A DNA stretch of 42,113 nt. Origin: Parageobacillus caldoxylosilyticus NBRC 107762 (GTDB lineage Bacteria; Bacillota; Bacilli; Bacillales; Anoxybacillaceae). A program made the position numbers and the translations under genes. Shown piece after piece: positions 42,078-42,113 of the stretch. The notes under the pieces were generated by a model, which did not search any database, was not told the DNA's origin, and was given only the letters and a program-made list of their open reading frames with translations. The DNA lies in the NCBI RefSeq assembly GCF_000632715.1, contig NZ_BAWO01000056.1:1-42113 (forward strand), given 5' to 3'. The first letter of the stretch is position 1. Every line of letters starts with the position of its first letter.

Positions 42078-42113
42078 GATGTTCGATTTTTTATGTGCTT
42101 TTATACACCGCTT

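Overview
The window reads as chromosomal DNA of a thermophilic, spore-forming Bacillaceae of the Geobacillus/Parageobacillus type. The basis is gene order: yvoF-ppaX-yvoD-lgt-hprK, yvlDBA, uvrA-uvrB-csbA, minJ, ctpB, ftsXE-cccB-yvjA-prfB-secA-hpf and fliT-fliS-fliD-flaG all follow the Bacillus subtilis arrangement. The proteins are Geobacillus-like, and RBS, promoter and terminator signals are typical Firmicute. No rRNA, tRNA or CRISPR array was seen. Family and species assignments are from memory of protein families, with no database search.

Left accessory region (1 to about 6290). This is a scrap yard of polymorphic-toxin (RHS/YD-repeat) C-terminal tips and insertion-sequence debris. Two RHS core ends (69-724 and 2745-3632) share a 35-bp identical stretch and are broken by frameshifts and a nonsense codon. 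A third toxin tip (4664-5050) still has its likely immunity gene (4033-4662). Between them lie an apparently intact IS256-family element (about 1285-2694), an IS21-type terminal-repeat end (to 3863), the last 31 codons of an IS4-type transposase (5049-5144), a TnpB-like tail with a hairpin (to 6308), a small two-helix membrane protein and a MarR-type regulator.

Conserved core (6293-37593). Most genes are on the minus strand in compact operons: HPr kinase, lipoprotein diacylglyceryl transferase, PpaX and YvoF; the YvlA/B/D envelope-stress genes; UvrBA with an SOS-box-like site upstream of uvrB; MinJ; the protease CtpB; a DoxX-pirin operon with a near-consensus MhqR-type operator over its start; FtsEX with an adjacent M23 murein-hydrolase protein; CccB; YvjA; RF2 with its autoregulatory +1 frameshift; SecA; the hibernation factor HPF with a sigma-H-like promoter; and the FliD/FliS/FliT/FlaG set. 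A RacA-like protein and a YkoS/YkoT-like membrane protein and glycosyltransferase pair are on the plus strand.

Right accessory region (37594-42113). Beyond flaG there is a defence-like cluster. A plus-strand pair with a 4-bp overlap ends in a protein carrying an R-x4-H HEPN motif (37990-39059). Converging on it is a two-gene minus-strand operon: a 535-residue protein with five repeats of about 74 residues and a PD-(D/E)XK/Vsr-like C-terminal nuclease domain (40302-41909), followed by a DarG-like macrodomain protein that keeps the catalytic Lys80 (39253-40287) but has no DarT toxin beside it. The promoter of this operon contains a perfect match to the Bacillus LexA/DinR box over the -35 region. 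This SOS-controlled nuclease plus orphan DarG unit is the best candidate for an undescribed system in the window.
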